Part shown: positions 35,149 to 47,302 of the stretch, piece by piece
How the letters are laid out: each line of letters opens with the position of its first letter
Numbering within the stretch: the stretch's first letter is position 1
Source of the DNA: Timema cristinae
Lineage: Eukaryota > Arthropoda > Insecta > Phasmatodea > Timematidae
Reading direction: 5' to 3'
Assembly (NCBI GenBank): GCA_039000515.1
Contig: JBCFYV010002255.1
Span: forward strand, 16,578,890 to 16,642,889
Length of the DNA stretch: 64,000 bases
Notes under the pieces: model-generated
Told to the model about the DNA's origin: nothing
Seen by the model: the letters and a program-made list of their open reading frames with translations, nothing else
Database searches by the model: none
Program-made: the position numbers and the translations under genes

Positions 35149-36480
35149 AAGAAAATTTACCGTCAGTCATATTTATTATTGCCAACACCCACCACTCGAA
35201 AGACTCAATTTCTTCATGGAATAGACTATAACTTATACCGCCCCTTTTCTAGGATAATCGCCGCCATTTGGGACAGATTGTTGTTTAACTACCTCCCCGT
35301 CTAGAACAATCACACTCTTTAAGGTATTTCTTTACGGACCATATCCGTCCGTCGAGTTCTGGATCAGAAAACGTGCTATGCTGTGACGTGGTGAAAGGTT
35401 CTTTGGAGCATGACGGACGGTTTATTTGGTCAAAAAGAACGGACACTACAGTCTTGGGTGCCTTCAAGATATGTAGCTATTTCCTTACGGTGGAGGGTGG
35501 TTTTAAGTTGTCTTGAAACACTAAAGGCTTACTCACATCTTAAGTTATACTATACTACACTATACAATCCTTTACTTTTCTTCAACCCCTCTAAGAGAGA
35601 AGTATGGTGATTGCCAAAAATTATAACTTGAGATTTTGGTAAATATCAACTTTACATGCTATCCTGAAACTGAAAAAGTTGTTGTCACGATGCTATTTGT
35701 CTATTTATATCTCCGACTAGAGCTGAAACCATTTTACTGATCAGTCTAAAATTTTGTACCATAAGGTCCCCCCCCCTCTCACCATCACCGAGGGTTTTTG
35801 GAATTAGGTACCTAACCCTAAAATTAAGGGTAGTGTCATAGCTTGCAGCCTTAGTCAATCTAGAGCCTAAAGCTCCTACTTTCAACTGTCCTGAATCAGC
35901 AGTCGCGTATTCGTACCAGGTAATGTTTTTAAAAACAGAGATTGTTTTGCCAATTAGCATAACACAGAGTATTGGCAAAACTAGTAAATGGTATATGACA
36001 GAAGTTTTAGACCTTTTGAAAAGGGGGGTGGGGAGGGTGGAGAGAAACCCCAGTTGTTAGGGGGTGGGGGCTCTTCTGAAGTGCTCTACATACTCGGCTA
36101 CAAAGTTTCATCAGCTTGTGGGTAAAATATCCTACAACTTGAGTTTATGTTCAGTATGGAGAAGGACGTCACAACCTATCTTAGAAGTTTGAGTTAGACA
36201 ACAACCACGCAGCGCTGTGTGGTCGAGTTTTCGGAACCAGTTTGAGTTATAACACCAAAAATAGGTCAGGGCGTGGAACTGCTGAGTAGGACATTGATAG
36301 AACTAGGACCATTTATTAATCTCTTTCAATTAGCTCTAGGATCTACGTCACATTTATAAACACGAATAGTAATTAATCTATTTAAATGATCAAGATCCAA
36401 ACAACCCCTAATTTTATTTGGCGTTGCCTACCAACCCCAATAAACCCATCCTGACAAATAAGACCGCGGGAGGGGGAGTA

Positions 36481-36753
36481 ATAATATAATAATAATATTT
36501 AGCACCGCGTCTTACTATACCGTTCGGGTTATACGCTTTAAGTACTAATTACGCCAATGGATTAGGAATTGAGAAGGTTTAATTAGAGGAAGTGAACCCG
36601 CATTTGCGTGGAGGGAGAGTGGAAAACCATTTAGTAAACCCTCCCCCCCCCCCCCCAGTTCACCCGACCGAGATTTGAACCTCAATCTCCCCGTCCTCAG
36701 CAGTCAAGCTAAACACGACAAGCGCGTTAGCCAACTACACCACCGAGGCGGGT
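36481..36753 (-). mobile_element. SINE family B
   Basis: Complete copy with a C14-like homopolymer (36644-36657) in the body and a one-base insertion in the core (cttactataccgttcggg). Imperfect G-rich flanks on both sides may be a duplication. Confidence 0.88.
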
Positions 36754-36765
36754 AGGGAGGGAGAG

Positions 36766-36769
<4 letters not shown>

Positions 36770-36796
<27 letters not shown>

Positions 36797-37061
36797 GCAC
36801 CGCGTCTTACTACCCGTTCGGGTTATACGCACTTACGCTAATGTGTAATGGTAGGGTGATTGGGAGATGAAATGAAGGACCTACAGTTTAACGTGGAATC
36901 CGAACCACGGTGGCGGCCTGGCATTCCACACATTCACAAGATGTCTTGTCAGAGGTGTAGGAAGGGTTTGGAAATCAGATAAATCTGTGCCGGGACCGAG
37001 GATTGAACCCCGGCCGCCAGCATAGAAGTCTGACACCTTACCCCTAGACCACCAGGTCACC
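36770..37061 (-). mobile_element. SINE family A next to family B
   Basis: Full copy with internal deletion. Perfect 12-bp TSD AGGGAGAGAGTA (36758-36769 and 37062-37073). It inserted into the head-side flank of the neighbouring B copy. Confidence 0.93.
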
Positions 37062-38194
37062 AGGGAGAGAGTAGCGACAGTAGTTTACCGAAGGGGAAAA
37101 GAAATCAAATCTATTTTATCAAAATCCGCTTTAACGATTTTGATTAAATTTTGCACTGTTTAACATCACAAAATTAATAAAATGGAAATTTTCATTTTTC
37201 AATTAAAATGAATTTGAGGGTACGACACATAAGCGGAAATTTACAATTCTGGTCATATCTCTATAGCTATTTCGAGATATTAAATAACTTAGTATCATCA
37301 CTAAGTTGTAAAAATGTTAGAATTAAAAATATTTCAATCTGAAATATTATATTCTTATAAACCCAATAGTTTCTGAGCTATAAGCAACCATATACATTTT
37401 TTTATGGAGTAGTTTATTTAGAAATATGAAATTGATCATTATGCTTTTTGAGTAGACAGAGATGCTATTTTTTTTCTCAATGTTTCTGTAACAGTGTATA
37501 TCATCACATTTATGTTTTAGGTGGATTATTTTTTGACAATGCATATTATTATGTTTAGTAAATTTTACGAGTCATTAATAAATGTCTCTATTTTAAGATT
37601 TGAGAGAGAGAGGAGAGTTTGTGTGGTTCACAACATATATAATAAAAATAATAATATAGTAAATTTTACGAACTCGAAAGTTCATGGCGGCCAGAACGTA
37701 AGTTCGCCATTCAACCCTCTCATATCTATTCAATATCTAACTTGACACCTCACCTACTTTAAATCCCTTTCCACGTTACTCTCTAATCGACGTCTGACGT
37801 GAGCCTAATAAAACTGGACTGTACTTACATATGTCTGTACATTTAGTCTAAATTCTACCTCCCTACCCCCGCCTTCCCTCTTAGGAACACTATTTGTGTG
37901 AATATAAGGATAGTTCCGACGGTAATAGTAAGTCAGGATTAAAAAAAAAGAGTGTTATTGCACAGCTAGTTCTACCGGTTAAGGTAGTCTCAACTTCTTA
38001 ATGAAAGCGTTGCGAGATCTTTACAAGCGGTAGACTAGACATACTAACAGCAGTGAGCGCTTAACGGAAGTTGAAAACAAAGAAGAAAATGGTTTACATG
38101 CAAATGACAACGAGTCACCTTTCATTTTACAGCGGGTTTTGTAATATCTTATGAGACCTGTTTTGTTTGGGAGCGAGGTATACAAACCACAGTC

Positions 38195-38540
38195 TTAATA
38201 CCCATCTGGGTTATCCGTATGTTTAAATTAAAGTATCGGGATGAAAAAGGTATAATTTGGAGGAAGTATATCCAAATTTGCGCGGATGAAGTGTGAAAAT
38301 CGATTATTATCTTAGCACATGACTTACTATCCATCAGGGTTATACGCGTATGTGAAAATTACGCTAATGAGTTAGGGATGAGGTAGGTTGACTTAGAGGA
38401 AGTGTACCCGAATCATCGAGTATAGGTAGGGAAAATAAAATTAGGAAAGACACTTTACCTTCTCCTAGCCGGGATTTGAACCTCAACCTATTCACCACTC
38501 GTAGATCAGACAGTTAGTCAACGTGCCCACTGTAGCCCGC
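38195..38540 (-). mobile_element. Two adjoining SINE family C copies
   Basis: 38195-38310 has a core and half a body ('cttaatacccatctgggtta', 'tccaaatttgcgcggatgaa'). 38311-38540 has a fuller copy ('cttactatccatcagggtta', B box 'gccgggatttgaacctc'). The second may have inserted into the first. Confidence 0.65.
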
Positions 38541-39007
38541 GGTTTGTAATCTAATTCCGTTATGATCATGACAGATATTTAACGTATGTTAATACTAAGA
38601 TATGTAGAAATTTAAACTAAACATATTTAGGCCTGCTGAGGCAATATTATATTGATTTTGGTCGACAGAGTTTTTTTTGCTATAAAAACTGCAAAAATAC
38701 TGACCAAAATTCGCGTTTTATTTCATCCCACCATAAAGAATCAAATTATTTTCTAAACCAAAAGTGCTCACGCGTTTTATTACCTTGTATTATCGGTCTC
38801 TAACTACATTTTTTTTAAAGAAAAATATAATTTTCGATAATCCAGTCGGAATTAATTTTTTTTAAATAGACAAAGCGAGTACAAAAAGAATAGTCTCGAT
38901 TTATTGCAATTTGCAACCTGTAGAATGTTTCCATATACCATATAGACCAACGGACAACCGTAAGCCTACATAGAAAACTTATTTTGGGTTTTTTGACTTC
39001 AATGTTA

Positions 39008-39375
39008 AGATGCGGTAGAATGGAGCCCGAGTAATTTTACAGTTTTTATAGAAAATACATTTTTTTGCTAAAATAAATCAAATATTTCTCCAGTAGCAAA
39101 ATATAGTTTAGTTTTTTGCACATGGTAATATCAACAGATGTTGACTATCTGTCAAAGGTTTCCTGGAATTTTGTCAAGACATTTTCTATTTATTTAGAAA
39201 GTTTTGACAAAATTCCAGGACACCCTAGACATATAATTAGGATCTTTTGCTATTAGCATGTGCAAAAAACGAAACTCTAGGTTGGTACTGGAGCAATATT
39301 TGATTTATTTTGGCCAAAAAATGTATTTTCTATAAAAACTGTAAAATTACTCGTGCTCCAGTCTATCGCATTTTA
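39008..39375. mobile_element. Fold-back palindromic element
   Basis: The left arm from 'tgcggtagaatggagcccga' is the reverse complement of the right arm ending 'tcgtgctccagtctatcgca'. Pairing covers 'gtaattttacagtttttata', the 'aaataaatcaaatatt' segment and 'ttttttgcacatg', and again 'cctggaattttgtcaa' with 'ttgacaaaattccagg'. Only ~25 bp at the centre do not pair. No coding capacity. It resembles a MITE or fold-back element. Confidence 0.85.
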
Positions 39376-39639
39376 AGTAAAATATATGCAATACGTTAAG
39401 AATTAAATCTGTGTCTTTTTGTGCGAAATAAAACTTTTATGTGTGTTTGATACAGAAATGTCCGAGGTTCAACTCATTTTACTGACACACGTTAAAAAAA
39501 TTACTTGAAGATAAGTGAGTACACTCATCTTTAAATAATCCGAAGTGTAGTGTTAGCCCTGAGAAATATGTGGAGCTTATTAGGACTGAGAGTATAATGC
39601 TCATATGAATGAAAACAGCTGTTCTTAGATGCATAAAGA

Positions 39640-40567
39640 TTAACATGAAGTGAGTGAACTGTTGTCATTAGAATGAGCTATAAGAACCAAGATACACCAA
39701 AATTAACATGTAGTGAGTGAAATGTTGTATTATAATGAGCTTAAGAACCTAGATACACCAATATTAACATGTAGTGAGTGAAATGTTTGTTATTATAATG
39801 AGCTTTAAGAACTAGATACACCAATATTAACATGTAGTGAGTGAAATGTTTTTATTATAATGAGCTTTAAGAACCTAGATACACCAAAATTAACATGTAT
39901 TGAGTGAAATGTTGTTATTATAATGAGCTTTAAGAACTTAGATACACCAATATTAACATGTAGTGAGTGAAATGTTGTCGTCATTAGAATGAGCTTTAAG
40001 ACCTAGATACACCAATATTAACATGCAGTGAGTGAACTGTTGTCATTAGAATAAGCTCTAAGAACCTAGATACACCAATATTAACATGTAGTGAGTGAAC
40101 TGTTGTCATTAGAATGAGCTCTCTAAGAACCTAGATACACCAATATTAACATGCAGGTGAGTGAACTGTTTTATATAAATTAGCTTTAAGAACTTAGATA
40201 TACCAATATTAACATGTAGTGAGTGAAATGTTGTCATTATAATGAGCTCTAAGAACCTAGATACACCAATATTAACATGTAGTGAGTGAACTGTTGTTAT
40301 TATAATGAGCTTTAAGAACCTAGATACACCAATATTAACATGCAGTGAGTGAATTGTTTTTATTATAATTAGCTTTAAGAACCTAGATATACCAATATTA
40401 ACATGTAGTGAGTGAACTGTTGTCATTAGAATGAGCTCTAAGAACCTAGATACACCAATATTAACATGTAGTGAGTGAACTGTTGTTATTATAATGAGCT
40501 TTAAGAACTTAGATACACCAATATTAACATGCAGTGAGTGAATTGTTTTTATTAGAATGAGCTTCAT
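39640..40567. repeat. Minisatellite 1: ~63-bp unit, 15 copies
   Basis: The unit contains 'aacatgtagtgagtgaactg' and 'aagaacctagatacaccaat'. I count 15 occurrences of the 'aacatg' anchor. Units vary between about 60 and 66 bp. Because 63 is a multiple of three, the minus strand stays open over several units, which is not evidence of coding. Confidence 0.95.
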
Positions 40568-40639
40568 AGTATCGACCCTTAGTCGCGTATCCCCAGTTTA
40601 TCCCAGTCCAGCAAGTGTTTCGACACGTCAACCCCCTCC

Positions 40640-40830
40640 AAACTCACACACACACACACACGAGGATGTTAGTACAAAGCACGGGTGTTGACGTTATTAC
40701 ATATTGTAACACCCCATGAGGTAGCCTAGATCGGCTACTTGTCAAGTCTGTGCGAGTAACAAACAATTTCTCTCTGTATGAGTCGTGCGTACAGGGGCAT
40801 AGAAAGAGAGAGAGAGAGAGAGAAAGGTAT
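40640..40830. repeat. Short AC and GA microsatellites
   Basis: (AC)n at about 40645-40661 and (AG)n at about 40805-40823. Confidence 0.8.
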
Positions 40831-41359
40831 GTAAGTGGAACGACATAGTATTCGATGCAGAGAATGGTCGAGACAGTTTATGAGGTGGGTTCATATAAAA
40901 AATTATTTAGCGTCTTTAAAATCATATTTTAATAAGCACGAGAGAAGAAATGTTTACTTTAATTTCCTTTCTGAATATATATTAAATCATCACATGAGTT
41001 ACAAACTAACTTAGCCCGTAACAGTAATTTGCAGTTCATTTTTAATAAAAATGATATTTTTACAACAGGAAAAGTTACTACATCTACTTTAACGTACTCA
41101 TACTTTAAGTCGTTTGATATCCAGGTGTAAATTTAATAAATATTATCAATACCAATAATATAACACTAATAAAATAATAAACCATTTCCCATTTATGACC
41201 ACAAAAAATATGTTTGTATTTTCTTAAAGGTGTTTCATAAACAAACTACTAAGGAAATTATTTGTTCCAAAAAGGGGTAAATAATATTATTTAGAGTGGA
41301 GTAGGTTACATAATGATGCGTTTCACACCCTGTGCTCATCGTAAGAAATTATTAGGGTA

Positions 41360-41530
41360 ATCAAATCTCACGGGTTACGGTGGGCAGGACACGCAACGTG
41401 AATGGATGAAGCTAGAGCCGTGTTCAAGGTATTGGCAAAGTAAGACCTAAACGCAGATGGGAGGATAACATTTTAATATACCTTAAAGAAATAGGGTGTA
41501 ATGAGGTGGACTGGATAGAACTAACTTAAG
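41360..41530 (+). pseudogene. LINE 3'-coding relic
   Basis: Frame pieces read HGLRWAGHAT, MDEARAVFKVLAK and, after a frame slip, RRWEDNILIYLKEIGCNEVD, then DWIEL. This RWAGH...DWIEL-x-QDR pattern is the C-terminal end of Jockey/CR1-like LINE proteins. Stops and a slip make it non-functional. It runs directly into minisatellite 2. Confidence 0.75.
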
Positions 41531-41960
41531 ATAGGGGTAGGATGTAATGAGGGGGACTGAATAGAACTAACTCAAGATAGGGATAGGGTGTAATGAGGGG
41601 GACTGAATAGAACTAACTCAAGATAGGGATAGGGTGTAATGAGGTGGACTGGATAGAACTAGCTTAAGATAGGGATAGGGTGTAATGAGGTGGACTGGAT
41701 AGAACTAGCTCAAGATAGGGATAGGGTGTAATGAGGTGGACTGGATAGAACTAGCTCAAGATATGGATAGGGTGTAATGAGGTTGAATGGATAGAACTAG
41801 CTCAAGATAGGGATAGGGTGTAATTAGAACTAACTTGAGATAGGGTGTAATGAGGTGGACTGGATAGAACTAGCTCAAGATAGGGATAGGGTGTAATTAG
41901 AACTAACTTGAGATAGGGTGTAATGAGGTGGGCTGGATAGAACTAGCTCAAGATAGTGAT
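41483..41960 (+). repeat. Minisatellite 2: ~46-bp unit derived from a LINE end
   Basis: The unit includes 'agggtgtaatgaggtggact' and 'ggatagaactagctcaagat'. About ten copies, two of them shortened. The first unit is the last coding segment of the LINE relic (GCNEVDWIEL), so the array grew from LINE sequence. Confidence 0.92.
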
Positions 41961-42790
41961 AGATTGCGTACTTTTGTAAGTGCTGCAATGAACTTTCAAA
42001 TTATGAATAAATATTATAATATATTATATACGTATTTATCTTTAAAATTTTAAGGCACATCTAAGTTTTAAAGACATATAATAAATTTTAGTTCGATTTG
42101 TGCTAAGTTGTATTATTTCAATCACTACTAACAGCCAACTTAGCTACATGGAAATTCAGCCAAAAAGTATTTCGAAGTGTAAGTCAAGGTATTGAATTCT
42201 GGCAGAATTCTCAACGTTAGATGCGGTGCCAATTCGACATACCTACACGTACATCCTATTGCTGGGTGTCCTGTGATGTCCTTAACCACAACACCACGTC
42301 CAAAATCTTCAAGGACGGACAGAATCTAGGCGAGGAGGGTAGCAGCCATTGTTTGGTGATTCACGTTCCGCAGACAAATAGATGATTGTAGCACGTTTTA
42401 GGATGACTTCATGCGATTGCTAACCGATCATAAGTATTGGAAAAAAAAAATCGGTGTCATATTCTTCGAGGGGACTCATTTTTTTTTTTTTGGCAAGAGA
42501 AGAAGGGTTTGCCTGTGCTGTAATGTGAGGTCATGATATTGAAGGAAGACATGTATTGAATTTTAATAATGTTTTATTTAAATAATAAAATAAGAGTTTT
42601 GAAACGTTTTATTTTGTTCAGTCCCGTGACCCAAATTATCAGGAACTTAAGGGTTGACTACGATTCTAAATGTAAGCTGATTCGAAACCAGACTGTGAAA
42701 GGTTAGTGTTTTTGCAATTTTTATAACGAAATATTTTTGGTGGAAGTAAATAAAATATTTATCCAGGAAAAATAACACATAGTTTAATTT
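41960..42790. other. Spacer, nothing recognised
   Basis: Includes A and T runs near 42440 and 42480. No gene or family match seen. Confidence 0.45.
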
Positions 42791-42797
42791 TCTTCAC

Positions 42798-43035
42798 ACC
42801 CGCCTCGGTGCGTAGTTGGCTAACGCGCTAGTCGTGTTAAGCTCGACTGCTGAGGACGGGGAGATCAAGGTTCTAATCTCGGTCGGGTGAACTGGAGGTG
42901 GTTTTTCCTTAAATGGTTTTCCACTCTCCTTCCACGCAAATGTGGGTAGATTACTTCTAAAATTCTTCTTTTCTCATCCCACCCCATTACAGTAACTATC
43001 ATATATGCATATAACCTGAACAGGTAGTTAGACGG
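42798..43035 (+). mobile_element. SINE family B
   Basis: Head 'cccgcctcggtgcgtagttg' (one base short in ggtggcg), complete body, core 'aacctgaacaggtagttaga'. As at 31545, the two changes keep the hairpin paired. Confidence 0.88.
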
Positions 43036-43194
43036 GTTATATTGTATTTACAATATATATATATATATCTTTATATCTTCTCCCCAGATTTGAGCTGGTG
43101 CATTTATTCAAATTCCACCTCCCTCGTCCTGATTCCTAAGACAAATAGAAGATGTGGTCAGACCCACATGGTAGTAAAACTTGTTAAACTATTT

Positions 43195-43420
43195 TTTTTA
43201 ATAATACGTTTATCGCTATTGGATTAGGAGGGTAGCTTTTAGAGTATATGCACTCGCATTCACCTGAAGAAATGATGAGAAAATACAGTGATAAATCACA
43301 AGGGTTATACAACCCCCATACACCCGGCCTTGATTCCTATCTCAACTTATCCCCCCTCCCTCCGAGTAGCTACCAAGTTGCAAATTGCAACGCCTTAGAC
43401 TGTGTGACCACACAAGGAGT
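43195..43420 (-). repeat. Degraded SINE C-like copy
   Basis: 'ttggattaggagggtagctt', 'atgcactcgcattcacctg', 'acacccggccttgattc' and 'ccttagactgtgtgaccaca' follow family C in reverse. A (TA)n run lies before it at 43052-43069. Confidence 0.5.
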
Positions 43421-43834
43421 TTTCAGAAATGAAAAATTGATTGTACAACACAATCGTACATAAGCTACTTTCTCAATTAGTATATTATAGAGCGTAACAA
43501 CATTTCCAAAAATCCGTTTTCAGTAAACTAATAGGTTGTCCTCATAAAAACAAACATGATTGTTTTTAAAATCATTTTTAAAATTCAATTTTCTGTAAAC
43601 TACCCTTTCATTAAAAAAAACTAATAAAATGAACGCACAGACTTATTTATCATGTAAAACAATCCTCAGATAACTATTCTAAACACAATCGTTTCAAGTA
43701 TTTTTCCAAGTAAATTAAAATTTAAAAAAAATTAGTTGTTAGTTAATTACCCTTTATTTCAGGTATATAACTACAATCCAATTAAGCCTTAAGGCAAAAC
43801 CATTCAAAAACTTCAGCCCGTAATCGAGCTATAT

Positions 43835-43975
43835 CGACTGAGTGGCCTCTTCCATTGGTGACGATAGTGCCAACCTTTGCGGATAGAGGGTGTCATGGGG
43901 TCAGCATAATGAACAGTACGGCCGTTGATCTCAGTTTTCTTAACCGAAGCTGCTACTTGTTTATTCAAATAGATT
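43835..43975 (-). repeat. Repeat family E, truncated
   Basis: Inverse of the segment at 26716-26850: 'gatagagggtgtcatggggt' and 'ttgatctcagttttcttaac'. Confidence 0.65.
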
Positions 43976-44249
43976 CTAATTTGTCATTATGAGGCTGAGT
44001 TGACCCAGTTACAAACCCACTGCTTAGCCTTAAGGAAAAATCCATGTAGCCACCTAAATAAATTACCAATTATGAACGAAATTCATAAAATAATTTAGGC
44101 TCTAATTCCAGACAAAGACAGACACATTGGGACACACAAACTCTATAATGACCCCTTTTTTTTTTGAGATCAGGGACACAAACTTCAAAATCCCTAATAA
44201 TCTCAAGGTCAAAAATGTTCACGATCGTAATACTTTCTCTTTAGGGTAA

Positions 44250-44640
44250 ATTAGTTTACCTCGGTGGTCTTGGTGTAAAGTTCTCACCTCAGGACCCGAT
44301 GTTCGTGGGTTCAAACCCAACCCAGATCGATGGAATTTTCTTGAGTGATGAAAATCCATAGTACAACTTTCTTCGGCGGAAAGTAAAGCCATCTCATGTC
44401 GATTGTGGTATGTAAAAGAACCCTGGAAGGTATATGCGAAAATAACTTTTCCCTGCAACATTGGTAGGCTCTTTCGCTCTAGCTCATAGAAACTCATTAT
44501 GAAAGGCAATGAGGAACCATCACATTTTATAAACTCTCCTAGTATTTCTACCAGATGGGGTGGGCAACACTAACGAGCCTAAGGGCTAAGTGCATACCCA
44601 GGAACAGATGAATAAATATCAGATCAAACCAACCATCGGA
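44250..44640 (+). mobile_element. SINE family F, full length
   Basis: Head 'tcggtggtcttggtgtaaag' (A box) and 'gtgggttcaaacccaaccca' (B box), then a ~300-bp body with 'gagcctaagggctaagtgca' and 'gatgaataaatatcagatca' at its end. It does not share the CCCGAACGGG core. Other copies: 4880, 46830, 55230. Confidence 0.75.
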
Positions 44641-44854
44641 TGGTTGTCTTAAGAAGAAGATAATAAAGTAAAAAAAAAAAAATGTTATTAAAATAATAGA
44701 CTGGTTATATTTTTTACATTATAATATCTTTTAAAAAAAATTAAACTCGTCATATCTAACATTAATAATCAAGTACTATCCTAATTTAAAAACATTGATA
44801 TTTGATATTTAGTAATTTTTTTTAAATGTATCCATGTACCTGGGTTTTTCGAGC

Positions 44855-45052
44855 ACCGCATCTTAATTCTTGTTCACATTATACGCACATGAAGGAAGTG
44901 TAGCCGCATTTGCGCGGATGGACAGTATAAAACCATTTTGTAAAAACCGTCCCCAGTACACCAAAATGGAATTCAAACCCCGATCTCCATGTAATCGTCA
45001 GGCTAGTCCAACATGAGAGTGACGCCTTAGACCATTGGCCACCAAAGCAGAT
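44855..45052 (-). mobile_element. SINE family C, diverged
   Basis: 'gcaccgcatcttaattcttg' core remnant, 'gccgcatttgcgcggatgga', B box 'aatggaattcaaacccc', head 'ttagaccattggccaccaaa'. Confidence 0.7.
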
Positions 45053-45059
45053 CCGTAAT

Positions 45060-45625
45060 AGCCGTTGAATAGCGCTAAATGGTGATTGAAACGGTTTCGA
45101 TAGGTCCAAACTCGGCATGAATATATTTCTTTGAGCTACCGTAAGAACAAAATTAGCTTAATTTATTAAAGTGACTCGTCAAAAAACCGTCAATAAGGTA
45201 ATCCTATTTGAGCTTTATAGAGACTGGTGTAGAATTTATATCCGATGACTTTGAATCAATGGACTCTTTTTTATTTATTTTTATTTTTTTATGTAACCCC
45301 TCTTTTTTTGAAGGTTTCAGGATATATATCCTTAATAAAACATTTATCAACAACGCGTGACCTTCAAAATGTTAGGGTAAAAGTTGTATAGTCATTAGAA
45401 CGTCAAATGATTGTATCGGCAACGTTTTCTCCGTAAACGGACATGTTTGTGCTCTATTATTACCGTCAATAAAAGGTGTTAAAAATATTGCATTTAACCA
45501 CTTCAAATTTATACCAGACTTGCTTTGTAATTCTGATATTATTATTTATTAAAAGCTATTTATGGACGGTTGTGGGTAGGACAATTATTATATGGAAATA
45601 TTGGCGGATCGGGCAACATCGACTC
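45060..45625. other. Spacer, nothing recognised
   Basis: AT-rich, with T-rich runs near 45268 and 45302. No feature supported. Confidence 0.45.
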
Positions 45626-45629
45626 AATA

Positions 45630-46250
45630 AAGAATTGTAAACAGGTGAATTGGACATCGTATACTCAACTAGAAGGAATTGTAAACAGGTGAATTGGGCA
45701 TCGTAGACTCAACTATAAGGAATTATAAACAGGTGAATTGGGCATTGTAGATTCAACTAGAAGAAATTGTAAACAGGTTTACTGAGCCTCGAAGACTCAT
45801 CTAAAAGGACTTGTAAACAGATATATTGGGCATCATAGACTCAACTATAAGGAATTATAAACGGTTGTATTGGGCATCATAGATCAACTAGAAGAAATTA
45901 TAAACAGATGAATTGGTATTATTCACCTGAATAGAAGGAATTGTAAACAGATGTATTGTGCATCATTGATAAATTAGAAGAAATTGTAAACAAGTGTATT
46001 GGACATCGAAAACGCATTTTGAAGGAATTGTAAACAGGTGAATTGGGCATAGTAGGCTCAACTATAAGGAATTATAAATTGGTGTATTGGGCATTGTAGA
46101 CTCAACTAGAAGGAATTATAAGCAGATGAATTGGTATTATTCACCTAAATATAAGGAATCGTAAACAGGAGTATTGGGCATCATAGACTCAACTAGAAGG
46201 AATTGTAAACAGGTGAATTGGGCACCAGAGATTTAACTAGAAAAAATCGG
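45630..46250. repeat. Minisatellite 3: ~44-bp unit
   Basis: The unit contains 'ggaattgtaaacaggtgaat' and 'tgggcatcgtagactcaact'. Roughly 13 copies with substantial divergence, some carrying 'gaattggtattattcacct' as a higher-order variant. Confidence 0.92.
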
Positions 46251-46764
46251 AAAATAATTTTGTAGGGAACTTCATAGTAGGTGGGATTAAATGGTAGGAT
46301 GATAATTAAAAATTAATACAATAAATCACCAGCAGACATTCAGTTGAATGCTAGGTGCTTTGTACATTATATCTAAGGTGAAATTAATTATTTGTAAGAT
46401 TAAAGGAAAGGTTAGCTTAGGGTAGCAGTACCTAATGGACCTTGGGAGGGGTGGAATGCTGGTGGTGGTTTGGGATTAAAAGCAGTGTCCATCGTCCAGT
46501 CTCCCTAAGCCCCTATTTATTTATGTAAGATCATAGTGTTTCTGTAAATGGGTCATATATTCTTTTTGAAAAATGTATCATAAATAAAAACAAATAAAGA
46601 AAACTAAATATTATGTACTAATAATTTGTGAGTCACTATCACTATTAGGCTAAGTTAAACTTATAATATATTGTATTAGAGTAAAAATTTATTATTAATT
46701 TAAAAAAAATACCCATTCTATCTGTTGTTCCTCCAATTAATATATAAAAGTAATAAATTTATTT

Positions 46765-47050
46765 GCAGTATTTAACGTGTGGTTTCTGAACCGACTGATT
46801 ATATTAGCACATGAGAATTTATATTATCGAGAGCGAAAGGACCTACCAATTTTGCCGGCAAAGGTCTTTTCACATAAACAACAGTTTTTTTTTTTACATG
46901 CCATAATCGACGTGGAACCGACGGCTTTACTTTTCCTCCAAAGGAAGTTTTGCTATGAATTCTTATCGCTACAAGGAAAATCCGTCAACCTCGGTTGGAT
47001 TTGAACCCATGATCACTGGGTCCCGAGGAAAAGCGCTTTGCCCCGAGACT
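46765..47050 (-). mobile_element. Family I fragment joined to SINE family F
   Basis: 46769-46800 matches the 3' part of family I ('ttctgaaccgactgattata'). 46825-47050 is family F in reverse, with B box 'ggttggatttgaacccatga' and head 'gaggaaaagcgctttgcccc'. The point of joining is near 46815. Confidence 0.6.
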
Positions 47051-47302
47051 ATTATATAAATAACATCATTCTTCATACTAAGGCTCATTATAAACGTGAT
47101 ATATTTTTCTACCAACTAATTAAATCGTCAAAATATGTGAAACAAACTCTATGTAAATTCCGAAAAAAAATTTATGTTTCAAAAATTATATTATAGTAAA
47201 ATTTACATATAAAGGTTACCAAATCTACGTTCACGTATCCATGCGTCAAGCCACGTGATCGCAGCAGTCACTTTGATATTTATTATATATTAATTATTAT
47301 AT

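Larger units (their letters stand above)
35580..37570. repeat. Dispersed repeat R1, copy 3, split by a 1.2-kb insertion
   Basis: The left part (35580-35833) ends at 'aaaattaagggtagt'. The right part resumes near 37079 at 'agtttaccgaagggg', exactly where copy 2 reads straight through. The 1.2 kb between contains unassigned sequence (35834-36480) and two SINEs. Confidence 0.75.

Noticed and set aside
35285..35610. Overlapping open frames on both strands
   Set aside because: Short, no motifs, no splice signals of note; similar lengths arise by chance in this less AT-rich patch.
40109..40567. Open frame of 152 codons on the minus strand
   Set aside because: It is minisatellite 1 read through units of about 63 bp; the open frame follows from unit length, not coding.
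39640..46250. CRISPR-like arrays
   Set aside because: The tandem units have no unique spacers between constant repeats, and the DNA is eukaryotic.
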